A stretch of 15,081 nucleotides of DNA from an uncultured bacterium (GTDB taxonomy: Bacteria > Actinomycetota > Coriobacteriia > Coriobacteriales > Coriobacteriaceae): positions 1-15,081 of the forward strand of contig CAJMOP010000043.1 of assembly GCA_905215115.1 (NCBI GenBank). The letters are read 5' to 3'. The number at the start of each line of letters is the position of its first letter. Positions within the stretch are counted from its first letter, which is position 1. The position numbers and the translations under genes are program-made. This document shows positions 1-7,800 of this stretch, in pieces. Under the pieces are notes generated by a model. It had not been told where the DNA came from. It was given only the letters and a program-made list of their open reading frames with translations, and did not search any database.

Positions 1-1217
1 GCCCACTTGTGCTGGGCTCGGCCACGCCTTCTGCCGAGGCCCTCGACCGCTGCCGCCGCGGTACATACAACGGTGCTACCTGGACGCGTGTCGAGATGCC
101 CGAGCGCCCGGGACTCGCCGTGCTGCCTACGGTCCGCATTGCCGACCTGCGCCGTGAGTTTTCACACGGCAGCCGCTCCATGTTCTCAAAACCCTTGATG
201 GAGGGCTTGGAGCGTGTGGTCGAGCGTCGCGAGAAGGCCGTGCTGCTGCATAACCGCCGTGGCTTTGCGCCGTTTTTGATGTGTCGCGAGTGCGGCTGCG
301 TTCCCACCTGCAACCACTGCTCCACAGCGCTTACGTATCACGAGCGCACGCACACGCTGCAATGTCACACATGCGGATCCTCCTGGCGCGTGCAGCCGTA
401 TCCCGCGCCCACGAGTCGTTGCCCCAAATGTGGCAGTCGCTACCTGGCAAAAATGGGCCTGGGCACGCAGCAGATCGAGGACGCACTGCACCAGTTGCTT
501 CCCGAGGACGTCTCCATCATTCGCATGGATGCCGATTCCACGCGTGGCAAGGATGCGCACAAAAAGCTGCTCGAGCAGTTCGATGCGGCGGATTGCGCCG
601 TTTTGCTGGGTACCCAGATGATCGCTAAAGGTCTCGATTTTCCCGAGGTCACGCTCGTGGGCGTGGTCAATGCCGACTTCGCCCTCAAGCTGCCCGATTT
701 CCGCGCAGGGGAGCGCGCCTACGATCTGCTGGAACAGGTGGCGGGCCGTGCCGGTCGCGGCGATCGTCCCGGTGAGGTGATCATCCAGACCTACCTGCCC
801 GAGGATCCGGTCATTCGCGCCGTCGCTAAGCACGACCGTTCGATCTTTACCGACTACGACCTGGACCAGCGTCGCGACGCGCTGTATCCGCCGTTTGTGC
901 GTCTGGTCAACATTTTGGTGTGGTCGGCGAACCGAGACGACGCGCAGGACTACATTGGGCGCATTGCAAAGCTTCTTAAGCGCCGCTGGCATGCCGCCGC
1001 GCCCGATTTTTTGCGGGCGGGGAGTGCCGTGCCGCAGGTGCTAGGCCCGGCTTCGTGTGTAATCGAGAGAGCCAAGGACCGTTACCGCTTCCATCTGCTT
1101 GTGAAGTCGCCCGTGGGGTACCATGTCTCTTATGATATCGACGCCTGCCTCAAAGAGGTGGGCTCTGTGCGCGGCGTGAGCGTGAGCGTTGACGTCGATG
1201 CCTATGATTTGATGTAA
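1..1217 (+). CDS. priA: Primosomal protein N' / replication restart helicase PriA (C-terminal part, 5' end outside window)
   Basis: PriA is a superfamily 2 3'-to-5' DNA helicase that reloads the replisome at stalled forks. The frame is open to the left edge, and the first in-frame codons (from base 3) read PLVLGSATPS, the helicase SAT motif, so roughly the N-terminal half is missing and the GTG at 9 is not the real start. Numbering from that GTG, eight cysteines at 92, 95, 101, 104, 119, 122, 138 and 141 form the two PriA zinc sites inserted in the helicase core. Motif V (GTQMIAKGLDFPEVTLVG, 201-218) and motif VI (QVAGRAGR, 243-250) follow, then the C-terminal domain. The stop is TAA at 1215-1217, and def starts 18 bases later, consistent with the common priA-def-fmt-rsmB arrangement. 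The visible part is intact. The identification is secure. Confidence 0.97.
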   Translation, partial: PLVLGSATPSAEALDRCRRGTYNGATWTRVEMPERPGLAVLPTVRIADLRREFSHGSRSMFSKPLMEGLERVVERREKAVLLHNRRGFAPFLMCRECGCVPTCNHCSTALTYHERTHTLQCHTCGSSWRVQPYPAPTSRCPKCGSRYLAKMGLGTQQIEDALHQLLPEDVSIIRMDADSTRGKDAHKKLLEQFDAADCAVLLGTQMIAKGLDFPEVTLVGVVNADFALKLPDFRAGERAYDLLEQVAGRAGRGDRPGEVIIQTYLPEDPVIRAVAKHDRSIFTDYDLDQRRDALYPPFVRLVNILVWSANRDDAQDYIGRIAKLLKRRWHAAAPDFLRAGSAVPQVLGPASCVIERAKDRYRFHLLVKSPVGYHVSYDIDACLKEVGSVRGVSVSVDVDAYDLM

Positions 1218-1224
1218 CAACCCG

Positions 1225-1230
1225 AAAGGA
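1225..1230 (+). promoter_or_regulatory. Shine-Dalgarno sequence that decides the def start
   Basis: AAAGGA lies 5 bases before the ATG at 1236. It overlaps the alternative upstream ATG at 1230, which therefore cannot use it. This favours 1236 as the def start. Confidence 0.7.
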
Positions 1231-1235
1231 TGGCC

Positions 1236-1772
1236 ATGGAAGCCAACGGAATCGTACTGTCGCCCGACCCTCGCCTGCGTCAGGAGTGCGCCGTGATCGA
1301 GGAGATCACCCCGGCGATCGAGGCGCTTGCCGAGAAGATGAAGAAGATGATGTTCGACAACGGCGGTTGCGGCCTGGCTGCTCCGCAGATCGGCGAGCTT
1401 ATTCAGCTCGTCACCATCGACTGCGACTACAGCGACAAGAACGACTACGACCCGTACGTGCTCATCAATCCCGTGATTGTCGAGCAAAGCGACCATCTCG
1501 TTCCGTATAGCGAGGGCTGTCTATCCATTCCTGGCATTAGCTGTGAGATCGAGCGTCCCGACCATGTCGTCGTCGAGGCGTATGACCTGGACGCCAACCT
1601 GATTCGCTATGAGGCCTCGGGCGATCTGTTCTGCGTGTGCCTGCAGCACGAGATCGATCACCTGCACGGCAACACCATGTTCGAGCGACTGAAGCCGATG
1701 CAGAGGATCAAGGCCGTCAAGGAGTACCAGGACGCCCTGGCCCGCGGCGCTCGACCGGGCGAGACGGAGTAG
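1236..1772 (+). CDS. def: Peptide deformylase
   Basis: It removes the N-terminal formyl group from nascent proteins as they leave the ribosome, the counterpart of the fmt product encoded downstream. All three family motifs are present in the 178-residue protein: GCGLAAPQIG (44-53), EGCLS (93-97) and QHEIDHLHG (137-145). C95, H138 and H142 are the expected metal ligands and E139 the general base. Length is normal for a bacterial deformylase. An ATG at 1230 would add two residues (Met-Ala), but the ribosome-binding site fits 1236 better. It follows priA by 18 bases, so co-transcription is likely. Codon third positions are often C, unlike fmt downstream. The cysteine-containing motif 2 is typical of Fe/Zn deformylases; the metal actually used cannot be read from sequence. 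Confidence 0.96.
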   Translation: MEANGIVLSPDPRLRQECAVIEEITPAIEALAEKMKKMMFDNGGCGLAAPQIGELIQLVTIDCDYSDKNDYDPYVLINPVIVEQSDHLVPYSEGCLSIPGISCEIERPDHVVVEAYDLDANLIRYEASGDLFCVCLQHEIDHLHGNTMFERLKPMQRIKAVKEYQDALARGARPGETE

Positions 1773-1783
1773 GTTAATTGTCC

Positions 1784-1885
1784 GTCCCTGGGATGGGGCC
1801 CACACATATCATCCCGTGCTCAAACATTCTCGCTTTGCTGCGAAACTGCGCGCGGGACGATATGTGTGGGCCCCATCCCAGGGAC
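1784..1885. repeat. Long inverted repeat (27-bp perfect arms, extended stem with one mismatch)
   Basis: Arms 1784-1810 and 1859-1885 are exact reverse complements over 27 bases. After one mismatch (1811/1858) pairing resumes for 5 bases (1812-1816 with 1853-1857), giving a stem of about 33 positions around a loop of about 36 bases. No run of T follows the stem on either strand, so it is not a typical intrinsic terminator. It begins 12 bases after the def stop, in the otherwise usual def-fmt junction. It could be a small non-autonomous mobile or REP-like element, or a structured RNA. No clear target-site duplication is visible. Confidence 0.85.
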
Positions 1886-2102
1886 TACGTTGTCGCTCTT
1901 CGTTTCGCCCGGGTGCCGTCGGGCCAGGGAGGGGCGTCTTCGCTGATAGGTGCTTTCTTGGGAGGGCTGCTTTTATGCGGCTCTTTCTTTGTTTTTGGGT
2001 ATATTTGTTTCTGTTGAACTATTCTTGCGGCTGGGCGCGCTTGCGACCAGGAACGCTTTTTTGTAGCCGTCTCGGCTCGTTATTGAGAGGAGACTAACTT
2101 TT
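1886..2102 (+). other. T-rich leader upstream of fmt, no convincing gene
   Basis: This stretch between the inverted repeat and fmt becomes T-rich around 1970-2025. That makes it a plausible promoter region for fmt-rsmB, but I see no confident -35/-10 pair. A small hairpin is possible at 1907-1924 (GCCCG/CGGGC). A good Shine-Dalgarno (AGGAG, 2088-2092) lies 10 bases before the fmt ATG. Short open frames here have no recognisable product. Confidence 0.4.
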
Positions 2103-3023
2103 ATGCGTATTGTGTTTATGGGTACGCCTGATTTTGCTGTGCCTTCTTTGACTTCGCTTGTTGAGGCTGGGAATGAGATTGCGCTTGTTGTTACTCGTCC
2201 TGATGCTGTTCGTGGGCGTGGTAAGAAGCTGGAGCCGTCTCCTGTTAAGGCTAAGGCGCTGGAGCTGGGGTTGCCGGTCATTGAGGCGAATCGTATGACG
2301 CCTGAGGTTGTTGAGGTGCTCCAGGCTGCCCAGGCTGATATTTTCTGTGTGGCTGCCTATGGCTGCATTTTGCCCGATGAGGTGCTGCATATGGCACCGC
2401 TCGGTATTGTGAATGTTCATGCGTCCTTGCTGCCTCGTTGGCGTGGGGCTGCTCCTATTCAGCGTGCCATTCTTGCTGGTGATGAGATTGCTGGCGTTTC
2501 TATTATGCGCATTGGGCATGGCGTGGATACCGGCGCCTATTGTGCGCAGGCCTCGACCTCGGTTGCCGGTAAGCATGCTGAGGCGCTGACCATGGAGCTT
2601 GGTGAGCTTGGCGGTAAGCTGCTGGCCGATACGCTACCGTCGCTTGCCGATGGTACGGCGGTGTGGATCGAGCAGGATGAGTCGCTTGTCACCCATGCTG
2701 CGAAGATTTCCAAGCAGGAGATGCGTCTTGATCCGCAGATGGCGGCGCTCGATTGCGTGCGTCATGTGCTTGCTTCGTCCGATACCGCACCTGCTCGCTG
2801 CGTGATTGCCGGCAAGACCGTTCGCGTGCTCGATGCTGCGGCGGCTGATGTGTCGCTTGACGAGGGTCAGGTTCTTGTTAAGGCCAAGCGTGTTTACCTT
2901 GGCCTTTCCGATGGCTCGGTTGAGTTGCTCGAGGTTAAGCCTGATGGCAAGCGTGCTATGGCCGCTTCTGCTTGGGCTGCTGGCCTGCAGGGTGCCGATC
3001 TTTCGTGGGGTGTTTTGTCATGA
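2103..3023 (+). CDS. fmt: Methionyl-tRNA formyltransferase
   Basis: It transfers a formyl group from 10-formyltetrahydrofolate to initiator Met-tRNA, enabling bacterial translation initiation. The 306 residues match the family length. The N-terminus MRIVFMGTPDFAVPSL is characteristic. The catalytic core is NVHASLLPRWRGAAPIQ (104-120), giving N104 and H106, with D142 in VDTGA as the third active-site residue; the tRNA-binding C-terminal domain follows from about 205. Its TGA stop overlaps the rsmB start, so the two are translationally coupled. The composition is odd: each of the first 58 codons ends in G or T, and codon 59 (GTC) is the first to end in C. This contrasts strongly with def just upstream. 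The identity is certain; the cause of the codon bias is not. Confidence 0.97.
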   Translation: MRIVFMGTPDFAVPSLTSLVEAGNEIALVVTRPDAVRGRGKKLEPSPVKAKALELGLPVIEANRMTPEVVEVLQAAQADIFCVAAYGCILPDEVLHMAPLGIVNVHASLLPRWRGAAPIQRAILAGDEIAGVSIMRIGHGVDTGAYCAQASTSVAGKHAEALTMELGELGGKLLADTLPSLADGTAVWIEQDESLVTHAAKISKQEMRLDPQMAALDCVRHVLASSDTAPARCVIAGKTVRVLDAAAADVSLDEGQVLVKAKRVYLGLSDGSVELLEVKPDGKRAMAASAWAAGLQGADLSWGVLS

Positions 3024-4420
3024 GCAAGCTGTCTCCCGCGCGCAAGCTTGCGCTCGATGTACTGATGGAGGCCGATCGCCGCGGCATGTATGCGCGCGAC
3101 GTGCTGTCCTCTCGCGCATCGGCCAAGGCTATTGACCAGCGCGATTCCGCTTTTGCCGCCCGCTTGGCGCTGGGCGTGGCCGCCACGCAGGGTATTTTGG
3201 ACGAGCTGCTCGATCAGTTTCTCGATAAACCCAAAAAGGTTGCGCCGCGCGTTCGCATGGCGCTTCGTATCTCGGCCTTCGAGATGCTCTACCTGCATAC
3301 GCCGGGCCGCGTTGCCGTGAGCCAGGGTGTTGAGCTGGTGCGCAGTGGTGCTAAGTCTGCTGCGGGCCTGGCAAACGCGGTGCTGCACAAGGTTGCGGAC
3401 AACGTTGAGGACTTTGCCACGGCATCCGACGTGGATGAGTCCGAGCGACGCTTGGTTCGTCTGTCGCGCCTGATGGGTCTTCCGCGCTGGCTATGCGCTC
3501 GCATTATGGCGTCGTTTGACACTCCAGAGGGTGCGCTCGGCTTCGCCGGCAATCTGGCGCCCGCGCCGCTCGCTTTGCACGAGAACGCCTTTGCAACCAA
3601 ACCTGATCCGTACCTATCGCAGCTTGTGGCGCCTGTGTTCCCTGGCTGTCATGCTCCGGTCGATGCTCAGGTTACGGTTGCGTCGGGCGTATTTGAGCGT
3701 GCTGCTGCCGTGGCCTCGGACCTTAACGCCCAGCTTATCGCTACAGCTGCCACGCGCCCTGGTAGCTGCCTTGAGATTGGTGCCGGCCGTGGCACCAAGA
3801 CCTATGTGATGATGTGCCAGGCCAAGCGTGCGGGCTATGAGCGTCAGCATACGGCGCTCGATCTGCATGATCGCAAGTGCGATCTGAATCTCGCTCGCCT
3901 GCATAAGGCTGGTATTCAGGGCGTTCGTACGGTTTCGGGTGATGCTTGCGAGCTTGATGAGGTGCTCACATCGTTTGATGCCATGCTTGGCGAGCCGGTT
4001 AAGTTCGACACGGTCTTTATCGATGCGCCGTGCTCTGGCACCGGCACCATGCGCCGTCATCCCGAGATCCCGTGGCGCCTGACCGAAAAAGATGTGACGG
4101 TTGAGCTGCCCAAGCTGCAGTTGACGATGCTCAAAGAGGCTGCTGAGCGCGTGGCTGCCGGCGGCGAGCTTATCTATGCCACCTGCTCGGTCTTTGATGA
4201 AGAGAACACGCAAGTCGTGGATGCGTTTTTGGCTTCTCCCGAGGGCGCAGGTTTTAGCTTGGCACCCCTCTCCGAGGCGCAGATTCTGCAGTTACCCGAG
4301 TTCGAACAAGCCAAGAAGCTCGTCTCCGTACGTCAAAACGACCGCGGACTTTTCCAAAGCGTCCCCGTAAACGCCGACTCCTACGACGGCCACTTCTGCG
4401 CCCGCCTGGTCCACAAGTAA
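3020..4420 (+). CDS. rsmB: 16S rRNA (cytosine-967 C5) methyltransferase RsmB
   Basis: It methylates C967 of 16S rRNA using S-adenosylmethionine. The chosen start is the ATG at 3020, which overlaps the fmt stop (ATGA). A longer frame from 2972 exists but would overlap fmt by about 50 bases and adds an atypical extension. The 466-residue product has a NusB-like N-terminal RNA-binding domain (about 5-135), then the Rossmann methyltransferase fold. Visible motifs are the SAM-binding motif LEIGAGRGTKT (251-261), motif IV DAPCSGTGTMRRHPEIPW (335-352) with C338, and motif VI IYATCSVFDEEN (385-396) with the catalytic nucleophile C389. Codon use is T/G-ending through most of the gene but switches over the last 40 codons (4298-4417), where 26 end in C and only 2 in T. 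The frame is intact throughout. Confidence 0.96.
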   Translation: MSKLSPARKLALDVLMEADRRGMYARDVLSSRASAKAIDQRDSAFAARLALGVAATQGILDELLDQFLDKPKKVAPRVRMALRISAFEMLYLHTPGRVAVSQGVELVRSGAKSAAGLANAVLHKVADNVEDFATASDVDESERRLVRLSRLMGLPRWLCARIMASFDTPEGALGFAGNLAPAPLALHENAFATKPDPYLSQLVAPVFPGCHAPVDAQVTVASGVFERAAAVASDLNAQLIATAATRPGSCLEIGAGRGTKTYVMMCQAKRAGYERQHTALDLHDRKCDLNLARLHKAGIQGVRTVSGDACELDEVLTSFDAMLGEPVKFDTVFIDAPCSGTGTMRRHPEIPWRLTEKDVTVELPKLQLTMLKEAAERVAAGGELIYATCSVFDEENTQVVDAFLASPEGAGFSLAPLSEAQILQLPEFEQAKKLVSVRQNDRGLFQSVPVNADSYDGHFCARLVHK

Positions 4421-4426
4421 CGACTA

Positions 4427-4493
4427 AGTTGCGGTGAAATAGGGATTGAATAGCGGCTTCTGCCCGCCAAACAGTCCTTATTTCACCGCAACT
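4427..4493. repeat. Hairpin repeat downstream of rsmB with two wobble pairs
   Basis: Arms 4427-4448 and 4472-4493 pair over 22 positions: 20 Watson-Crick pairs, plus two positions that would be G-U pairs in + strand RNA (4442 with 4478, 4446 with 4474). A short inner stem GCGG/CCGC lies in the loop. No T-run follows, so it is not a classical terminator, although it begins 6 bases after the rsmB stop codon. It may be a dispersed palindromic repeat or an mRNA 3'-end stabiliser. Confidence 0.75.
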
Positions 4494-4518
4494 CATAAGG
4501 AAACCTGGGCAGCTAAAG

Positions 4519-4555
4519 AATCAGCCCCGCGATTGGTGTTGGCGCGGGGCTGATT
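4519..4555 (-). terminator. Intrinsic terminator of the FmdB-like gene, possibly bidirectional
   Basis: A 13-bp perfect GC-rich stem (4519-4531 with 4543-4555) has an 11-base loop. It starts 5 bases past the stop codon of the - strand zinc-ribbon gene. On the - strand the stem ends in GATT and is followed by CTTTAG, a short U-rich tail. On the + strand it is followed by GGTTT, so it may also stop transcripts coming from rsmB in this convergent junction. Confidence 0.8.
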
Positions 4556-4560
4556 GGTTT

Positions 4561-4797
4561 CTAGTGGCTGTGCGGGCAGTTGGCGCAGCAGCCGCTGGTG
4601 GCGCTGGTGCTGGAGCCGCCGCTGCGCTGGTCGGTGTTGTAGAAACCGCTGCCGTCGAACTTGATGCCGCTGGCCGAGAACGTCTTGGCGGCCGGAGCGC
4701 CGCAGTTGGGGCACACGACCTCGGGGGTCTCGGACATGGGATGCTCAACCTCAAACACGTTGCCGCAGCTCGAGCACTTGTAATCGTAGCGCGCCAT
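4561..4797 (-). CDS. FmdB-family zinc-ribbon protein
   Basis: This small protein (78 residues) starts MARYDYKCSSCG and carries two CxxC knuckles (C8/C11 and C29/C32), the FmdB-type zinc ribbon. The family's second signature, KFDGSGFYNTD (46-56), is also present. Members are widespread, and their role is unsettled; the label 'regulatory protein' comes from the fmd operon of methylotrophs. A Gly/Ser/Thr-rich stretch leads to a Cys/His-rich end (C70, C71, C74, H76, H78) that may add a metal site. The start is supported by AGGA about 7 bases upstream of the ATG. It lies 88 bases after the GH13-GH77 fusion and may be expressed by read-through, but a functional link to glucan metabolism is not shown. 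The family call is firm; the function is unknown. Confidence 0.85.
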   Translation of the reverse strand: MARYDYKCSSCGNVFEVEHPMSETPEVVCPNCGAPAAKTFSASGIKFDGSGFYNTDQRSGGSSTSATSGCCANCPHSH

Positions 4798-4819
4798 AAT
4801 ACTTCCTTTTCAGCACAAA

Positions 4820-4841
4820 GCGGGCAGATTACTCTGCCCGC
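4820..4841 (-). terminator. Weak terminator or attenuating hairpin between the GH13-GH77 gene and the FmdB-like gene
   Basis: A 9-bp perfect stem GCGGGCAGA/TCTGCCCGC (4820-4828 with 4833-4841) has a 4-base loop. On the - strand it is followed by TTTGTG, a poor U-tract, and then within a few bases by the ribosome-binding site of the zinc-ribbon gene. It could end part of the upstream transcript or stabilise its 3' end. Run outward on the + strand it is followed by AAAAATT, which gives no terminator in that direction. Confidence 0.5.
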
Positions 4842-4885
4842 AAAAATTCAAACGTCTGTAACTGTACCCTATATCGGGGGTTTTA

Positions 4886-7800
4886 TCACGCTTCGCCCCA
4901 GAATCTATGGGTGTTGCGCAGGAGCTGTGCAGTTTTATCCTCAGCCGCCTCAACATCTCCCTCATCGGCCTGCCAGGTCCAGTTGCCCGTGGCCACGCCC
5001 GGTACGTTCATGCGCGTGTCGTCGCCAAGCCCCAGCACGTCCTGCAGCGGCATCATTACCAGGGGAGCGTCGCTTGTCAGCGCGTCGCTCATCAGCTTGG
5101 CTGCCACCTCAACACCGCTCGGCTCGTCGCCGCCCGCAAAGGAGCGCGTGCACCATCCCGCGAGCGTCGACGTGTCGTGAGTCGATGTGTACAGGATCTT
5201 GCCGGGCGTAGGGTGCACGCCGCACCGAACGTCGTAATCGCTAAACTCCAGTACGTCCATACCGGGGAAGCCGCAAGTCGAAGCCATGGCGCGAACGCCG
5301 GGCGTCAGGTAGCCCAGGTCCTCGGCGATAAAGTTGAGCGGCCCCAGCTCGTCATAGGCGGTCTGGAACAGGTCCTTGCCCGGGCCTGCCAGCCAACGCC
5401 CGTCGGCGCAGGCCTTACCCGCGGGAATGCTAAAGTAGCTGTGGAAGCCCAGGAAGTGATCCAGGCGCACGCGGTCGTAGAGCGAAAACGCACGACGTAG
5501 GCGATCCATCCACCAGCTATAGCCGTTCTGCTTCATGTGGTCCCAGCGGAACGTCGGGTTGCCCCACACCTGGCCCTCGGGCGCAAAGTTGTCGGGCGGC
5601 GCGCCAGAAATCTCAATCGCCTTACCGGTATCGGACAGCCAGAAGTTCTCAGGCTCGCTCCATGCATCGGCCGAATCGTCCGAGACATACATCGGGATAT
5701 CGCCGATGACCTCGATGCCCTTCTTGTGCGCGTAGTTCATGAGCTCGCACCAGGCTAGGTCAAAGCGGTACTGCATGTACGCCTGCAGCTCTGCCTCGTC
5801 GTGGAAACGCTTGTCGTCAATCAGGTGCTCGTTGTAGCGCGCGACATCCGCCGGCCAATCGTGGCGCGACTCGCCCTCAAAGTACTTCTTAACGGCCATG
5901 TAGACGCAGTACTTCTCGAGCCAATCGGCGTTGCGATGTTTAAACGCGGTGTAGAGCGGATCGGCATCTTCGCCGCCACGGGCCTTCCAAGTCTCAAAGT
6001 CGGCCGCCAGCTCCTCTTGGCTCTCGGGCAGCAGGTCAATATTGCCCGCAAAGGCCGAAGGCCCGGCGTAAGGGGAGCGGAAGAAGTCCGTTGGGTTGAC
6101 AGGCAGGACCTGCCAGTAGCGCATGCCCATAGCGGACAGATGATCGATAAAGCGACGCGTGGGTGCGCCGATCGTGCCGGGCTTGCCGTCATCGGTCGGT
6201 ACCGAGGTGATATGGCACACAACGCCCGCGCCGTGATCGAGCGGCTCCTGCAAGCGCTGCTCGGCATGGTGATAGATGATCGACGAGCCCAGCGGATACA
6301 AATCGAGCGTGACCGTGCCGTTGTGGATCTCGCACTCGTGACCGCTGATCACGTCACTCGCGCATTCGTCGAGCGCCGGAATCGTCACGCGGTGCGAATT
6401 GCGCAGACTACGATTAATGATAACCGTCGCGGACTCGCCATCCTTGCCCGTGCGGTTGTATGCCAGCACCTCGTCGTTGAGCGCGAAGGCCTTGATCTCG
6501 CCGTCGATCATAAACGGCAGTGCGCGGCGTACGGCGGAGGCGTTTTTGACAATAGCCAGCGTGTCGAAGTCGTGCAGTTGGTCCTTGGTCGGCAGGGTGC
6601 GGCGGTTGCCCGGATCGGTTAGGCCCTCCAGGCCGTATTCGTCGCCGTAGTAGATCGAAGGCACGCCGGGGAAGGTCATCTGCATGAGCGTGGCGAGCCA
6701 AAAACGGCTCTTGGCCAGGCCCATCGAGTTCTCGTCCAGGCGCCATTTGCTGCGTTCACACTCGGGCAGCTGCGACTCGTCGGGGCCGCCGCCGAGCACC
6801 GAGATGATACGCGGGCGATCGTGACTCGACAGCAGGTTGAGCGCGCAGGACAATGCCTCGCTCGGGTAGTTCTCGCGCAGGGTCTCGATATCCTCAGCGG
6901 CCTCGTAGGCGTTCTTGTAGCCCATCAAAAAGCCGATGACCATGTCGCGGAAGGGGTAATCCATAGCAGAGTCCAACTCGGAGCCCTGTAGGTAGCGACG
7001 CAGATGGCCGTAGCTGATCTTGTTGGAGGCGTCTTCCCAGACTTCGCCGAGCAACAGAGCGTCGGGCTTTTCGGCGAGCACGGCCTTCTTGATCTCGGTC
7101 AGGAAGTCGTCCGAAAGCTCGTCGGCCACGTCTAGGCGCCAGCCATGAGCGCCGGCACGTAGCCATTTACGGATCACGCCGTCCTTGCCCAGGAGCCGCT
7201 CGCGTACCAGCTCAGAGCTCTCATTGATGGCGGGCATATTGCCCACGCCCCACCAGCAGTCGTATGAGCCGTCCTCATGGAAATAAAACGCATCGCGCCA
7301 TGGCGAATCCTCGCTCTGCCACGCGCCCACGCCGGGGTAGTTGCCGTAGCGGTTGAAATAGATCGAGTCATCGCCCGTGTGGTTGAAGACGCCGTCGAGA
7401 ATGATGGAGATGCCCAGCTTCTCGGCCGCCTGGCACAGCTCGGTAAAGTCCTGCTCGGTGCCCAGGATCGGGTCGATCTTGGTGTAGTCGGCCGTGTCGT
7501 AGCGGTGGTTGCTCGCGGCTTCAAAAATGGGGTTGAGGTAGATGGCTGTAAAGCCCAGCTCCGCGATGCGAGGCAGGTCTTCCTGGATGCCCTTGAGCGA
7601 CCCGCCGTAGAAGTCCCAGGTTTTGATGGAGCCGTCTTCGGCGCGCTCGTACACGGGCGGCTCGTTCCAGTCCTCGACCATGCGGCGCTGGATTCCGTTG
7701 CGTGGTTTTTCGACCTCGGCCAGCGTGCGCACGCGCCAGTTTTCATCTCGGGCGTAGCGATCGGGGAAGATCTGGTAGACCATACCACGTTCGTACCACT

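Noticed and set aside
186..992. - strand open frame of 268 residues opposite priA
   Set aside because: The + strand encodes PriA zinc and helicase motifs over the same bases; the antisense product resembles no family I know.
1778..2017. Possible 79-residue protein starting TTG at 1778, with a hydrophobic end and GGAG 8 bases upstream
   Set aside because: It would be translated straight through the long inverted repeat, uses a rare start and has no recognisable features; the hydrophobic end simply reflects T-rich DNA.
5801..6622. + strand open frames opposite the GH13-GH77 fusion (also 7277-8101)
   Set aside because: They are antisense shadows without motifs; the - strand has complete GH13 and GH77 active-site motifs through these regions.
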